Part shown: piece after piece, positions 1 through 7,094 of the stretch
How the letters are laid out: each line of letters opens with the position of its first letter
Position numbering within the stretch: position 1 is the first letter of the stretch
Assembly (NCBI GenBank): GCA_028865305.1
Contig: JAGWKM010000007.1
Coordinates: 1-38,913, forward strand
Reading direction: 5' to 3'
Length of the DNA: 38,913 nt
From: Patescibacteria group bacterium
GTDB taxonomy: Bacteria; Patescibacteriota; Minisyncoccia; UBA6257; 2-01-FULL-56-20
Position numbers and translations under genes: made by a program
The notes under the pieces: generated by a model
The model's input: only the letters and a program-made list of their open reading frames with translations
Told to the model about the DNA's origin: nothing
Database searches by the model: none

Positions 1-1
1 A

Positions 2-286
2 TGGTGTCAACTCCCGAATGGCCTTTACTTACAAAGCGGAGTGTATACGAACGTCTATCAAAATACATCATCGCAGACGGTTTATTATCCAATCGCGTTC
101 CCGCACGGAACGCTATCGGTTACGATGACCCCGATTGGAACCTACGCCAATGGGACTACCATAACATTTCCGTATTTGGACGCAGCCAATCCGGCTTCGG
201 CCCGAGGATTTACCTATGTTTGTGGACAAAATTCCGGCGGCACAGTCGTCAGTATGACAATGCAGTGGATGGCAATAGGATACTAG
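2..286 (+). CDS. Tail-fibre C-terminal fragment (5' end outside window)
   Basis: The frame is open from the left edge to a TAG at 284-286, giving about 94 residues. It holds the pattern LPNGLYLQSGVYTNV, then YYPIAFPHG, a run of short beta-like segments, and the ending MQWMAIGY. A 'vtFPiaFp ... W.AIGY' ending is typical of the gp53-like C-terminal receptor-binding domain of phage tail fibres. The domain would form the distal tip that contacts the host surface. The gene start is missing. It may be the far end of the fibre-like gene that runs off the right edge at 38547, but the two ends do not join in the same frame, so sequence is missing or they are separate genes. It is followed at once by the lysis genes. 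Confidence 0.7.
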   Translation, partial: WCQLPNGLYLQSGVYTNVYQNTSSQTVYYPIAFPHGTLSVTMTPIGTYANGTTITFPYLDAANPASARGFTYVCGQNSGGTVVSMTMQWMAIGY

Positions 287-297
287 GAGACATCTCG

Positions 298-351
298 ATG
301 AAAAAACTGGCGTTGTTTCTGGCGTTGATGGGACTGGCGGCGACGCTTTAA
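298..351 (+). CDS. 17-residue mini-ORF resembling an isolated signal peptide
   Basis: ATG at 298 follows a good ribosome site, AGGAGA at 285-290, with a 7-nt spacer. The product is MKKLALFLALMGLAATL, a basic start plus a hydrophobic core. It nearly copies the first 13-14 residues of the secreted protein at 1264 (MKKLALCLALMGLAV), and the DNA is similar too. Its TAA at 349-351 overlaps the ATG of the next gene by one base, so its translation could couple to the holin-like gene. It may be a relic of a duplicated secreted-protein gene, a leader peptide used for coupling, or a tiny membrane peptide. No function can be assigned. Confidence 0.45.
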   Translation: MKKLALFLALMGLAATL

Positions 352-731
352 TGAGCGAAGGACTCAACGGAGAAGACCGGCGCCTCATCGTCGAAACCCA
401 TAGCACGGTCGCGGGAATGAAGACGGCGCTCGAAGCCGCGGTGCTGGGACTTAACCGCCACGATGAACGGCTGCGCGATTTGGAAGTGGGTCACGGCGTT
501 TTGAACGGCAAAGTGGAGCGCGCGGAACTCGATTTGGACAAACTCGGCGCTAAGGTGCGCGAAGGATTCTCCCAGCTTTGGGCCAAAATTCGCAGCGATG
601 AAGGGAAGCCTTTTTTCGCGGAGCAGCCGAACAACTGGTGGACGATGCCGATTCAGACTTGGCACGCGGCGGCCGCCATCGGCGGCGTGGGCTTGACAAT
701 CGCGGCGATCATCTTGCATCATCTTCCTTGA
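351..731 (+). CDS. Holin-like coiled-coil membrane protein (XhlA-like architecture)
   Basis: The protein has 126 residues. About residues 1-85 are charged and helical with heptad-like spacing, consistent with a coiled coil. Residues about 104-123 form one hydrophobic segment (HAAAAIGGVGLTIAAIIL) close to the C-terminus. An N-terminal coiled coil with a single C-terminal membrane anchor is the architecture of XhlA-type lysis proteins. The gene sits directly before the peptidase gene, with TGATG overlap at 729-733, as in many lysis cassettes. The likely role is disrupting or organising the inner membrane during lysis. A tail-assembly or spanin-like role is possible because the call rests on architecture and position rather than a diagnostic motif. 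Confidence 0.55.
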   Translation: MSEGLNGEDRRLIVETHSTVAGMKTALEAAVLGLNRHDERLRDLEVGHGVLNGKVERAELDLDKLGAKVREGFSQLWAKIRSDEGKPFFAEQPNNWWTMPIQTWHAAAAIGGVGLTIAAIILHHLP

Positions 732-1267
732 TGCTACCCGATCAAAAGCTCTCCGAGCACTTCTCCCTTTACGAATTGACCGCTACATCCAATGCGGCCC
801 TCCAAGCGGCGAACCGGGATTTGACGCCCGAACAACTCGGCAAGCTCTGCGCTCTAGCCGCGCTCTGCGAAGAACTGCGGGCCATCTGCGGCAATACGCC
901 GATGCGCGTGCACAGCGGCTACCGTTCGCCGGCGCTAAACGGCAACACGGCGGGATCTTCGTCCACTTCCCAGCACCCGCGTTGCGAGGCCGTCGATTTC
1001 GACATCCCGGGCCAAACGCTTCAAGAGTCCTTTGACCTTATCCGCGCCGCGGCGCGCGCCGGCAAAATCAAGTTCGGCCAGCTTATCATCGAACGCGCCG
1101 AACGGTCCTACGGCATCGCGGAATGGGTCCACTGCTCCGTTATCGGCACCCTTGACCCGCTGAAGGTCGGCATGGTCATGGAAATGCAGATGGTAGACGG
1201 CAAACCGCATTACATTTTGGTGGAGAAATTCAACTTCGCAACACCACAAAAGGGAGAAAACGAATGA
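731..1267 (+). CDS. Endolysin, M15-type peptidase (D-Ala-D-Ala carboxypeptidase-like)
   Basis: ATG at 731 overlaps the preceding stop (TGATG) and gives 178 residues. The frame is open upstream to 638 but that part lies inside the previous gene. The M15 zinc pattern is visible: HSGYRSPALN around residue 61, SQH with H82, VDFD with D89, and WVH with H134. These would be the three zinc ligands (His, Asp, His) of an M15 peptidoglycan peptidase. The enzyme should cut the peptide part of the host wall at the end of infection. No signal peptide is seen, so export would depend on the holin-like neighbour. After residue 145 comes an extra beta-like tail of about 30 residues. Confidence 0.85.
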   Translation: MLPDQKLSEHFSLYELTATSNAALQAANRDLTPEQLGKLCALAALCEELRAICGNTPMRVHSGYRSPALNGNTAGSSSTSQHPRCEAVDFDIPGQTLQESFDLIRAAARAGKIKFGQLIIERAERSYGIAEWVHCSVIGTLDPLKVGMVMEMQMVDGKPHYILVEKFNFATPQKGENE

Positions 1268-1785
1268 AAAAGTTAGCGTTGTGCCTGGCGTTGATGGGTC
1301 TGGCCGTGGCCGCAAAAGCCGCTCCGTATGTCCAAGGATTTTGGACGAAGGGCGCGCCGCTCTACATGACCCAGCTTACGAACGTCAGCGCGTCGAAATT
1401 CGGCTACATCAATACGACGACGGCATGGGCACCGTTCTACCATCCACTGAGCGCCGGGAGCTTGACACGCTATTTGCCGGCTTCGCTGCAAGCAATCATT
1501 CCGCCCGAGTCGTGGGCGTGCACCATCGGTGCCGGCTATCTGGCGGCCAATGGGGGCGCGCAGTTCAGCCTTGGGTGCGGCCTCAACTTAGCGGCATCCG
1601 TTCAGGCGCTTGCATCCAGGCTACTTTTGAAGTCCAGCAATCAGACCGTCGATGCGCTCGGGAATTTTATCGCCCCGAACCCTGATGGTTCCGGTCTTTA
1701 TTTCCAACGCTCGGAAGTTTCCAGCGGCCCGCGGGTTTTTGTTTTCGTGCCTGCTTGGAGCACCGGAGTGGCGTTTCATTTTTAG
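1264..1785 (+). CDS. Predicted exported protein, possibly outer-membrane
   Basis: The protein has 173 residues. ATG overlaps the endolysin stop (ATGA, 1264-1267) and follows a GGGAGA ribosome site. Residues 1-19 (MKKLALCLALMGLAVAAKA) form a clear Sec signal peptide with an AKA cleavage motif. The mature part is rich in alternating hydrophobic and polar residues, and the chain ends in VAFHF. A C-terminal Phe after such a strand is common in outer-membrane barrel proteins. No family was recognised. Being translationally coupled to lysis, it could act in the periplasm or outer membrane late in infection, for example as a lysis accessory or receptor-masking protein; both roles are inference. Confidence 0.6.
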   Translation: MKKLALCLALMGLAVAAKAAPYVQGFWTKGAPLYMTQLTNVSASKFGYINTTTAWAPFYHPLSAGSLTRYLPASLQAIIPPESWACTIGAGYLAANGGAQFSLGCGLNLAASVQALASRLLLKSSNQTVDALGNFIAPNPDGSGLYFQRSEVSSGPRVFVFVPAWSTGVAFHF

Positions 1786-1788
1786 CCC

Positions 1789-1817
1789 TTGACAAAGCGC
1801 CGTCCATCCGTTATATT
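1789..1817 (+). promoter_or_regulatory. Sigma70-type promoter, TTGACA-17-TATATT
   Basis: The exact -35 consensus TTGACA is at 1789-1794 and TATATT at 1812-1817, with a 17-bp spacer. The ATG of the next gene begins at 1824, only 6 nt after the -10 box. Transcription would start at or within 1-2 nt of the start codon, so the mRNA should be leaderless. No ribosome site precedes that ATG. Confidence 0.8.
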
Positions 1818-1823
1818 TTGTCC

Positions 1824-1997
1824 ATGAGCTACCCAATCGTCATTAAGCATCCGGGCGCGCTGCACCGCGAGTTGCACATCAAGCCGGGCCATCATATCCC
1901 CGCAAAGGCGATTGAGAAGGCCCTCCATTCCTCGAACCCGACTCTGCGCAAGCGCGCGCAGTTCGCGGAAAACGCGCGGCATTGGCACCACAAATAA
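1824..1997 (+). CDS. Small basic phage protein, 57 residues, leaderless start
   Basis: The product starts MSYPIVIKHPGALHRELHIK and ends AQFAENARHWHHK. It is short, basic and His-rich. The KHPGALHREL...P.....A..S.NP.LRK.AQFAENAR layout matches my recollection of a small conserved protein of unknown function in many phages. It has its own promoter whose -10 box ends 6 nt before the ATG. The strong promoter suggests expression separate from, and perhaps earlier than, the lysis genes upstream. The frame extends upstream to 1755, but the promoter position supports ATG 1824. Binding to nucleic acid is plausible from charge only. Confidence 0.7.
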   Translation: MSYPIVIKHPGALHRELHIKPGHHIPAKAIEKALHSSNPTLRKRAQFAENARHWHHK

Positions 1998-2000
1998 CTC

Positions 2001-2234
2001 ATGGAACAACATCTGCTCAACTACGCGCTTTCCTTCGCGGCGGGTTTCGCCGCGGGCCATGTCAAGCTCATGGCGCACATGGCGTTCAGTTTCTTGATGA
2101 AGATTCCGGGGGCTCCGGCGTTCGTTCGCGCCCATGCCGGGGAAATCAATCAAGACGTGGCTGACGCTTCGGCGCAAATTCAGAGCGATGTGAAGGCCGA
2201 AGCAGCCGCCCCCGAGCCTCCTAAACCCTCTTGA
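2001..2234 (+). CDS. Small hydrophobic protein, unknown function
   Basis: The product has 77 residues and lies 3 nt after the 57-residue gene. The first half is hydrophobic (about residues 6-35, with LSFAAGFAAG and MAHMAFSFLM) and could form one membrane helix. The second half is charged and Ala/Pro-rich, ending in EPPKPS. No family was recognised. It shares the promoter at 1789 with the preceding gene. Its TGA stop at 2232-2234 lies inside the -35 box of the next promoter, so these genes are packed with no spare sequence. Confidence 0.55.
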   Translation: MEQHLLNYALSFAAGFAAGHVKLMAHMAFSFLMKIPGAPAFVRAHAGEINQDVADASAQIQSDVKAEAAAPEPPKPS

Positions 2235-2259
2235 CAGAACCCAGCGCGAAAGCTAGAAT
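2231..2259 (+). promoter_or_regulatory. Sigma70-type promoter, TTGACA-17-TAGAAT
   Basis: TTGACA is at 2231-2236 and TAGAAT at 2254-2259, with a 17-bp spacer. It precedes the two secreted-protein genes at 2317 and 2924, and leaves a leader of about 50 nt with an AGGAATGAGGA-type ribosome site. The -35 box overlaps the stop codon of the previous gene. Confidence 0.75.
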
Positions 2260-2316
2260 TAAGCGCGAAGATGGACGGCGTGCAAACGCACAGACGAATG
2301 GAGGAATGAGGACGCT

Positions 2317-2895
2317 ATGAAAAATTTGATCAAGAAGGCTTGGAAACTGGCCGCGGCTCTGTCGGTGTTCGCGTTCCTCTTCACCGTTTGGACGCGAATA
2401 CCCGCGATGGCTTCGCCGGTCGAAGCGGTGCTCGCGCACTATTTCTCCGCTCACAACGCGCATCTGGACGGCGTGCAGGTCAACGGTCCGTGGATCGGAT
2501 CCAATGGTACGATGCTCACGTCGAGTCCCGTGCTGGCTCCGATTGCGTCCACGAGCCTGTCCGTTACTGCTTCTTACGAAGTGGTGGATGCGACCGCTAC
2601 GGCCATCATGACTTCGCTTCCGACCATCGCGACGACCTACACCGACGTGGCAAGCGGCCGTTTGCGGAATTTCACGGACGGCGCACTTTTGATTTTGTCC
2701 TCGACAAACACGGTCGCGGTCACTTTGCAGGACAACAGCCTTTTGGCGGGCTCCGACCTCTACCTATCTTCGCAGACCGTTGTGCTGCAAGGTCCCGGCG
2801 CGGCCGCAACCAATCTTTCAGGCGCGGCGCCGATTAAGCCGTTGCTCCAATTCCGGTTCGACTCGCTCCTGCCAGGCTGGGTCGAAGTACATTAA
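2317..2895 (+). CDS. Predicted secreted or membrane-anchored beta-rich protein
   Basis: The protein has 192 residues. It starts with basic residues (MKNLIKKAWK) followed by a hydrophobic core to about residue 30 and IPAMASP, consistent with a Sec signal peptide or anchor. The remainder is rich in Ser, Thr, Val and Ala in short strand-like runs (TSLSVTASYEVVDATATAI, LILSSTNTVAVTLQDNS). This resembles phage fibre or decoration material more than an enzyme. No catalytic pattern is seen. It is expressed from the promoter at 2231 with the similar gene at 2924. The signal peptide is unusual, because virion parts are normally assembled in the cytoplasm. Confidence 0.55.
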   Translation: MKNLIKKAWKLAAALSVFAFLFTVWTRIPAMASPVEAVLAHYFSAHNAHLDGVQVNGPWIGSNGTMLTSSPVLAPIASTSLSVTASYEVVDATATAIMTSLPTIATTYTDVASGRLRNFTDGALLILSSTNTVAVTLQDNSLLAGSDLYLSSQTVVLQGPGAAATNLSGAAPIKPLLQFRFDSLLPGWVEVH

Positions 2896-2923
2896 GCACC
2901 ACCAAGCGTAAGCGGAGGATTTG

Positions 2924-3550
2924 ATGCCCAAACGACTGATCTTCACCATCCTAGCGCTCGTCGCGCTTACCTGCGCTCATGTCCGCGCCAACCCGCTCCA
3001 ATTCGCGCCGGTTCCTCAAACCTATGAGGCCGTGGCTTCTTTCACGCCTCCAGGCAATGGCGCGAACGCGGTGGGCTTCGTCAACGGCTCATCCTCTTTT
3101 GACGTTCGCGTTCTCCAAGTCTCCGTCTCCGTTTCCTCCGCTAACGCAAGCGGCGGCCTTATGGCTTTTGACGTGTTTACTTCTACTACTATCAGCGTAG
3201 GCGGCACCGCGCAGACCGCCACCATTCCGCTACGGGCGCCCTTCTTCGCGAACCCCGATTCGAATATCAGTGTGAGCACCGGGCCGCTAAATGTCGCCAA
3301 TGAAGCCTCCTACCCGGTCTTCCGGCCGCTGTTGGTCAACGACGGCAACTCGGCGACCTCGAATTTTTTTGACTCCGTAGGCCCCACTGCGCCGGCAAAT
3401 GGCGGGGAGTTGAAACTGCCGGCCGGGGCCAATCGTGGACTCCTTATCGAGCAGGAACCGGCAATCGGGACCACGAGCTATACCGCGGGCACGCTATGGG
3501 TTCGAATCCTCTATACCGTGACGGCCGGCGCCAACGGCTCACCGAATTAG
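2924..3550 (+). CDS. Predicted secreted beta-rich protein
   Basis: ATG 2924 is chosen because GGAGG at 2914-2918 gives a 5-nt spacer; the in-frame TTG at 2921 is too close. The product has 208 residues. Residues 1-22 (MPKRLIFTILALVALTCAHVRA) are a clear signal peptide with an A-x-A-like end. The mature part is Ser/Ala/Thr/Gly-rich and strand-like (FDVRVLQVSVSVSS, TLWVRILYTVTAG). No domain was recognised. It is the last rightward gene, ending 42 bp from the convergent end of the replication operon. With the 1264 and 2317 products it makes a run of three exported proteins. Confidence 0.6.
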   Translation: MPKRLIFTILALVALTCAHVRANPLQFAPVPQTYEAVASFTPPGNGANAVGFVNGSSSFDVRVLQVSVSVSSANASGGLMAFDVFTSTTISVGGTAQTATIPLRAPFFANPDSNISVSTGPLNVANEASYPVFRPLLVNDGNSATSNFFDSVGPTAPANGGELKLPAGANRGLLIEQEPAIGTTSYTAGTLWVRILYTVTAGANGSPN

Positions 3551-3555
3551 AAATC

Positions 3556-3590
3556 GACGCCGCGCGGCAGCGCGCCATCTGGCGCACCGC
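3556..3590. terminator. Possible bidirectional terminator between convergent operons
   Basis: The 42-bp gap between convergent genes contains GC-rich inverted repeats, including the perfect 10-bp palindrome GCCGCGCGGC and GCGCC-ATCT-GGCGC at 3572-3585. No clear T-run follows on either strand, so the call rests on position plus stem potential. Confidence 0.3.
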
Positions 3591-3592
3591 AT

Positions 3593-4066
3593 TTAAGGCA
3601 ACAGAACCCCCAATTTTTCCAGTCCGTAATGGGCGATTAAAAGCGCGTCGGCCGTGGCATGCGTTATGGAGCATCCTTCTGGCAGCATTCCGCTGAACAA
3701 CTCCTGCGCCTTGCGCTTCGTGACGTTCTTATTGCCCCCGGAAAGGCACCCAAGCGAGGATTGCCACACCGCAGGGTAGACGTGGCAGATGCGGGCTCCT
3801 AGGGCCAATAGTGCCCATTCTATGCCCCCTGCGATGCGCCCGAAAGTAAACGCCCCTTGGCGCCCGTCGCCGGGCATTACGCCTACCTTTTCGATGAGGG
3901 CGATGCTGTTTTGACCGGCCATTTTGTGCGCGCGTTCGAGCAAGTGCACACCTTCTTCAGCAGTCATGTGGGGGCGAAAAGGCTCAAGAAAGACCGGAAG
4001 TCCCGATTCCGCGAGAACTGCCACGGCGCCATGAACGCCGGGATCCACCGCAAGAACAGAGGTCAT
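3593..4066 (-). CDS. RuvC-like Holliday-junction resolvase
   Basis: The protein has 157 residues, close to bacterial RuvC. The RNase H-fold acidic residues are visible: D8 in VLAVDPGVHGA, E59 in IALIEKV, and H136 and D140 in THATADALLIAHYG. This matches the D-E-H/D-D pattern of RuvC and its phage relatives. It should resolve four-way or branched DNA made during replication and recombination, clearing DNA before packaging. It is the last gene of the leftward replication operon. Its ATG overlaps the stop of the upstream gene by 4 nt (ATGA, 4063-4066), so translation is probably coupled. Confidence 0.85.
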   Translation of the reverse strand: MTSVLAVDPGVHGAVAVLAESGLPVFLEPFRPHMTAEEGVHLLERAHKMAGQNSIALIEKVGVMPGDGRQGAFTFGRIAGGIEWALLALGARICHVYPAVWQSSLGCLSGGNKNVTKRKAQELFSGMLPEGCSITHATADALLIAHYGLEKLGVLLP

Positions 4067-4623
4067 TGGACGAGTTTAGATCCCGGCGTTTCAAGAGGAA
4101 TGACAGGTGAAACGGAATTGGGCTCTTTCTTGGCGTCAGGTTCGCTCAAGGTCATCGCAACGCCGTGGGGTCGCGGGCACTTGGCCTTCATGAACTTGAG
4201 AGACGTGCAGAAAAAACGCATTTTCGTTCCGCACACGGGACAGTCGAGCATTCCTTTTTCCATCTTCTCCGTGACCTCTTCCCAATGTCCCACCAAGCGG
4301 TCGTCTTCAGCGATGCCGATTTGGTCGCGTTGGCAGATGAGTACGACCTTCTTGCGCTGATTAGACCACATACGCTCGAAGTGCCGGTGGCACAAAGGGC
4401 AACGTGTGGCCGACATTCCCTCGAAGCGCAAGTGCTTTGGCTTCTCGATTTCTTGCCCGGTCGTGTCCTTCTTCGCCAAGGAATACTCGGGCGTTCCTTC
4501 AGGGATGCCGATTTCGCTGGGGAGTTTAGGCGCGGCTTTAGCCGCTTCCAAATCCGCCGCCGTCACTAGATCGGTTTTTTGTTTGGGCTTGTAGGTCTTG
4601 AGTGCTTTCTCGCGTCTTTTCAT
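4063..4623 (-). CDS. Zinc-ribbon-like protein, unknown function
   Basis: The protein has 186 residues. A Lys-rich N-terminus is followed by a Cys/His set: CPLCHRH near residue 76, C98 in VVLICQRD, CPVCGTK near residue 128, then FFC and AKC with a later His. Two or more CxxC knuckles suggest a structural zinc site and nucleic-acid or protein binding. No family was recognised. It lies between another Cys-rich gene and the RuvC-like gene, with a 3-nt gap upstream and a 4-nt overlap downstream. A DNA-metabolism role is inferred from context only. Confidence 0.65.
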   Translation of the reverse strand: MKRREKALKTYKPKQKTDLVTAADLEAAKAAPKLPSEIGIPEGTPEYSLAKKDTTGQEIEKPKHLRFEGMSATRCPLCHRHFERMWSNQRKKVVLICQRDQIGIAEDDRLVGHWEEVTEKMEKGMLDCPVCGTKMRFFCTSLKFMKAKCPRPHGVAMTLSEPDAKKEPNSVSPVIPLETPGSKLVQ

Positions 4624-4626
4624 GGC

Positions 4627-4836
4627 TTAATGAGGTTGCCCAGGTAGCGGCTTGGCGAGCGCTTCGGCCAGCTTTTTGTCACCGCCCAAGACAGCGCGGA
4701 AATGAATCGGGCACAACGAATTGCCTTTGTAGATTATACCTGCAGGCTGCCTGCGCCAGAGTTTGTTGCGCTCCTGCTCCAACTGGCAGCCCACGCACTC
4801 AAGGTCTTGGATTTTTCCCTGCGTTAGATTGTCCAT
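4627..4836 (-). CDS. Small Cys-rich protein, unknown function
   Basis: The start is placed at ATG 4836-4834, which overlaps the polymerase stop by one base (TAATG), giving 69 residues. The frame is open further upstream, but only inside the polymerase gene. Visible features are ECVGCQ near the N-terminus and LCPIHFR later, a C-x2-C ... C-x2-H arrangement that could hold one zinc. In length and spacing it resembles small zinc-finger proteins found beside phage replication genes. No specific role can be given. Confidence 0.6.
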   Translation of the reverse strand: MDNLTQGKIQDLECVGCQLEQERNKLWRRQPAGIIYKGNSLCPIHFRAVLGGDKKLAEALAKPLPGQPH

Positions 4837-6824
4837 TATTTTCGATACCTCACTCCTTCCCAGCCTTCGGCCGCCAGCGGCAGTCCCACGGCCCAATCGG
4901 GCAACTGGCACATCAATTCTATCATACGCGCCACTTGCGCTCCTACCGGGGCATTTTTCCCCGGGGAGTTTATTTCGGCCACAATCTCATCATGCACGGT
5001 GAGCACGACGGGGAAACCATTAGCCTCAAGGCGCAGCATCCCGAGGGCCAACAAGTCGCGCGCGATGGCCTGCGTCACATTCTCGACCAACGCGCCACCG
5101 TAGGTCTTGAGCAGAACCCATTGATGGGTTTTGGGATCTTCGCCCCAATAACAGAGCGTTTCTTTCCCGTCCTCGTTGTGCGGGGACGGCATCACGCGGA
5201 TTTCGGGCTTGTAATACCACAGGAAGCGGCCGCTAGGCAAACGGCAGATGAGAAACCGCCGGTCTTTGCTCATGCCCCATTTGATGCCTAAAGCGCCTAT
5301 CGCCGCGACGACGGTTGGATTCTTAACGGCTTGGATGGCCGCGCGCTCCATTTCGTACCAATATGCTTTGACATCGGGGTATTTCTTCCGATACGCCTCA
5401 ATGCCCCGCACGGATAATTCTTCACCTGGATCCCACCCAGCCTGCGCAATCACGGTCGAACGGAACTTCTTTGCGCCCATTCCGTAGCCGGCGCCAAGCA
5501 CCAAGCGCTTCCCGATGTCGTACTCCTTGGGGTCCTTGTGCTTGTCTACTTTTTTGTTGTAAAGATATTCGGCCATCGCAAGATAGGGGGATTCGCCCCG
5601 GCGATATGCCGCCAAAGGCTCTCGGGCGTTTGCTTCCCAAAAGAGCACCCGAGCTTCGATGGCGTTGTAGTCGGCGCAGCACAGGATCTTGCCTGGGCCC
5701 GCGACAATCGTGCCGCGCAGAATCGAAGACAAGTTCTCCATCCCGTTTGCGCCGTTAGCCGCTTCAAAAGTGTGGAGGCTGTTTTTGGTCAGCGCAATCT
5801 GCTCGATGATTTTGTTTTGGGTTTTTTCGTCTACCCCTTTAGGATAGTTCTGCGGCTGAATGAGGCGCCCACCCCAGCGTCCGGTATGCGCCGCGTGGTA
5901 CTGAAGGACACCGCGCACGCGGCCATCCTCAGCCGCGGTGGCAACCGTTTTCTCGAATTTGGCCGTGCTCGACTTGCCCACTTGACGCCGAATGGACACC
6001 ACTTCCTTCACGCGGACGGGCACATCTTCTCGTTTGAGTAAATCCGTCACCGCAACCTTATCCAACGAATCGACGAGCACGCCGTTAGCGGCCAGCCAAT
6101 CCTTCATGCGCTGCACCCGCGTAGCGCTTTCAACCGTCCCATCCGTCAGCTTCTTGAGCCGGTCGTTAAGGTTGTTGGTAAGATAGGAAGCGAGATCAGC
6201 GGCGCGCTGGGCCAATTCCACATCGACGGACACGCCGCGGGTATTAATGATCAGGTCCAATTCAAAAATGGCGCGTTCAAATTCAGGAAGTTCGGGCAAT
6301 AATGAATCCGCTTCCATTTCCGAACGCACATCGTTTTGATTGTAAAGGTAAAGACGTTGATATTTGACAGGGTCCTCGTCGTAAACCGGGTCGCCCAGCG
6401 CGTCAATCATGATGGGCTTGCAAAGTTGCTGCATGACGCGGCGTCCTTCCAAGTCCTTCGGAGTTTTAAGTTGAAGGGCGTTAGCCAGATTTTCGAGCTT
6501 GAGCGGCAAGCCGCACATCGCCGCGCGCGCCATCGTGCAGTTCCAGTATTTAGGGTCTTTCAAAGAAGGCCAGCCATAGCGGCGGTGAAGGATGCACTCG
6601 TAAATGGCGTATTCGAAACCTGCATTGTGGGCGACGATTTGATCCGCGTGGCCTAACAAATTTCCAGGAACTTTCCAATCTCGCGCAACTTGAATCGCAT
6701 TTTGGTGATGCCCCCACCCCATGCACATGATCTCCGTTTGCGGGTGCATGGCGTATTTCCATGCTCCCACTTCCGTGAGGTCAAGCGGAGAGCGTGTCTC
6801 AAAGTCTAGGTGCAGCTTGTTCAC
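4836..6824 (-). CDS. DNA polymerase, family A (Pol I-like) with exonuclease domain
   Basis: The start is set at GTG 6824, which overlaps the TGA of the upstream gene (GTGA, 6821-6824); this gives 662 residues. The longer frame lies inside the upstream gene. The N-terminus has LHLDFETRS (D7, E9), the first motif of a DEDD 3'-5' exonuclease. Polymerase motif A is CADYNAIEARVLFW near residue 385. Motif B is the K-R-x-x-L-G-A-G-Y-G-M-G stretch near 440, and motif C is LTVHDEIVAE near 608. All key acidic and basic residues appear present, so it should be the phage replicative polymerase. The size matches phage Pol A proteins that lack the 5' nuclease. Confidence 0.93.
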   Translation of the reverse strand: MNKLHLDFETRSPLDLTEVGAWKYAMHPQTEIMCMGWGHHQNAIQVARDWKVPGNLLGHADQIVAHNAGFEYAIYECILHRRYGWPSLKDPKYWNCTMARAAMCGLPLKLENLANALQLKTPKDLEGRRVMQQLCKPIMIDALGDPVYDEDPVKYQRLYLYNQNDVRSEMEADSLLPELPEFERAIFELDLIINTRGVSVDVELAQRAADLASYLTNNLNDRLKKLTDGTVESATRVQRMKDWLAANGVLVDSLDKVAVTDLLKREDVPVRVKEVVSIRRQVGKSSTAKFEKTVATAAEDGRVRGVLQYHAAHTGRWGGRLIQPQNYPKGVDEKTQNKIIEQIALTKNSLHTFEAANGANGMENLSSILRGTIVAGPGKILCCADYNAIEARVLFWEANAREPLAAYRRGESPYLAMAEYLYNKKVDKHKDPKEYDIGKRLVLGAGYGMGAKKFRSTVIAQAGWDPGEELSVRGIEAYRKKYPDVKAYWYEMERAAIQAVKNPTVVAAIGALGIKWGMSKDRRFLICRLPSGRFLWYYKPEIRVMPSPHNEDGKETLCYWGEDPKTHQWVLLKTYGGALVENVTQAIARDLLALGMLRLEANGFPVVLTVHDEIVAEINSPGKNAPVGAQVARMIELMCQLPDWAVGLPLAAEGWEGVRYRK

Positions 6825-7072
6825 GAGGGTGTTTTTTGCCCTGCGAGCCGGTCGCACATCGCCTTCAAACCCGGTTCTTTCTCGGGATTCTCGACCACCA
6901 AGAAAAGCATCTTCTCTTTGAGTTCGATGGAGGCGATACGCCAAGCTACTCCTTTTATGACGAGCTTTTCGCCCACCACCCAAACAGGCCAGCCACCGCG
7001 GGCTGCCGTATGCTCGCCCAATTTCGTCAATTCGTCCGTCTGCGGTTTGAACGTGATTACCTTGGTTTCCAT
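6821..7072 (-). CDS. Small protein, unknown function
   Basis: ATG 7072 is chosen because a GGGGGTGAC ribosome site lies directly upstream; the longer frame from 7114 enters a hairpin region. The product has 83 residues, begins METKVITFKPQTDELTKLGE and contains WPVWVVGEKLVIKGVAWRIASIEL, a compact alternating beta pattern. No family was recognised. Its stop overlaps the GTG start of the DNA polymerase, so the two are probably translationally coupled. It is the first gene after the hairpin at 7112-7149, which may set its mRNA level. Confidence 0.6.
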   Translation of the reverse strand: METKVITFKPQTDELTKLGEHTAARGGWPVWVVGEKLVIKGVAWRIASIELKEKMLFLVVENPEKEPGLKAMCDRLAGQKTPS

Positions 7073-7094
7073 GTCACCCCCTAAAATTTGTGCC

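Noticed and set aside
1-351. 116-codon frame at the left edge as one gene
   Set aside because: The frame competes with the well-formed fibre C-terminus in frame 2; only its last 17 codons, with their own ribosome site, look real.
638-730. Longer start for the endolysin
   Set aside because: The added residues lie inside the holin-like gene and are low-quality; TGATG coupling supports ATG 731.
3496-3512. GGGTTCGAATCC, resembling a tRNA T-arm
   Set aside because: The flanks do not pair as a T-stem or acceptor stem, no anticodon arm fits upstream, and it lies inside the 2924 coding sequence.
6825-6983. Longer N-terminus for the DNA polymerase
   Set aside because: The 53 extra residues lie within the upstream gene and are Arg-rich, while GTG 6824 starts right before the exonuclease motif with GTGA overlap.
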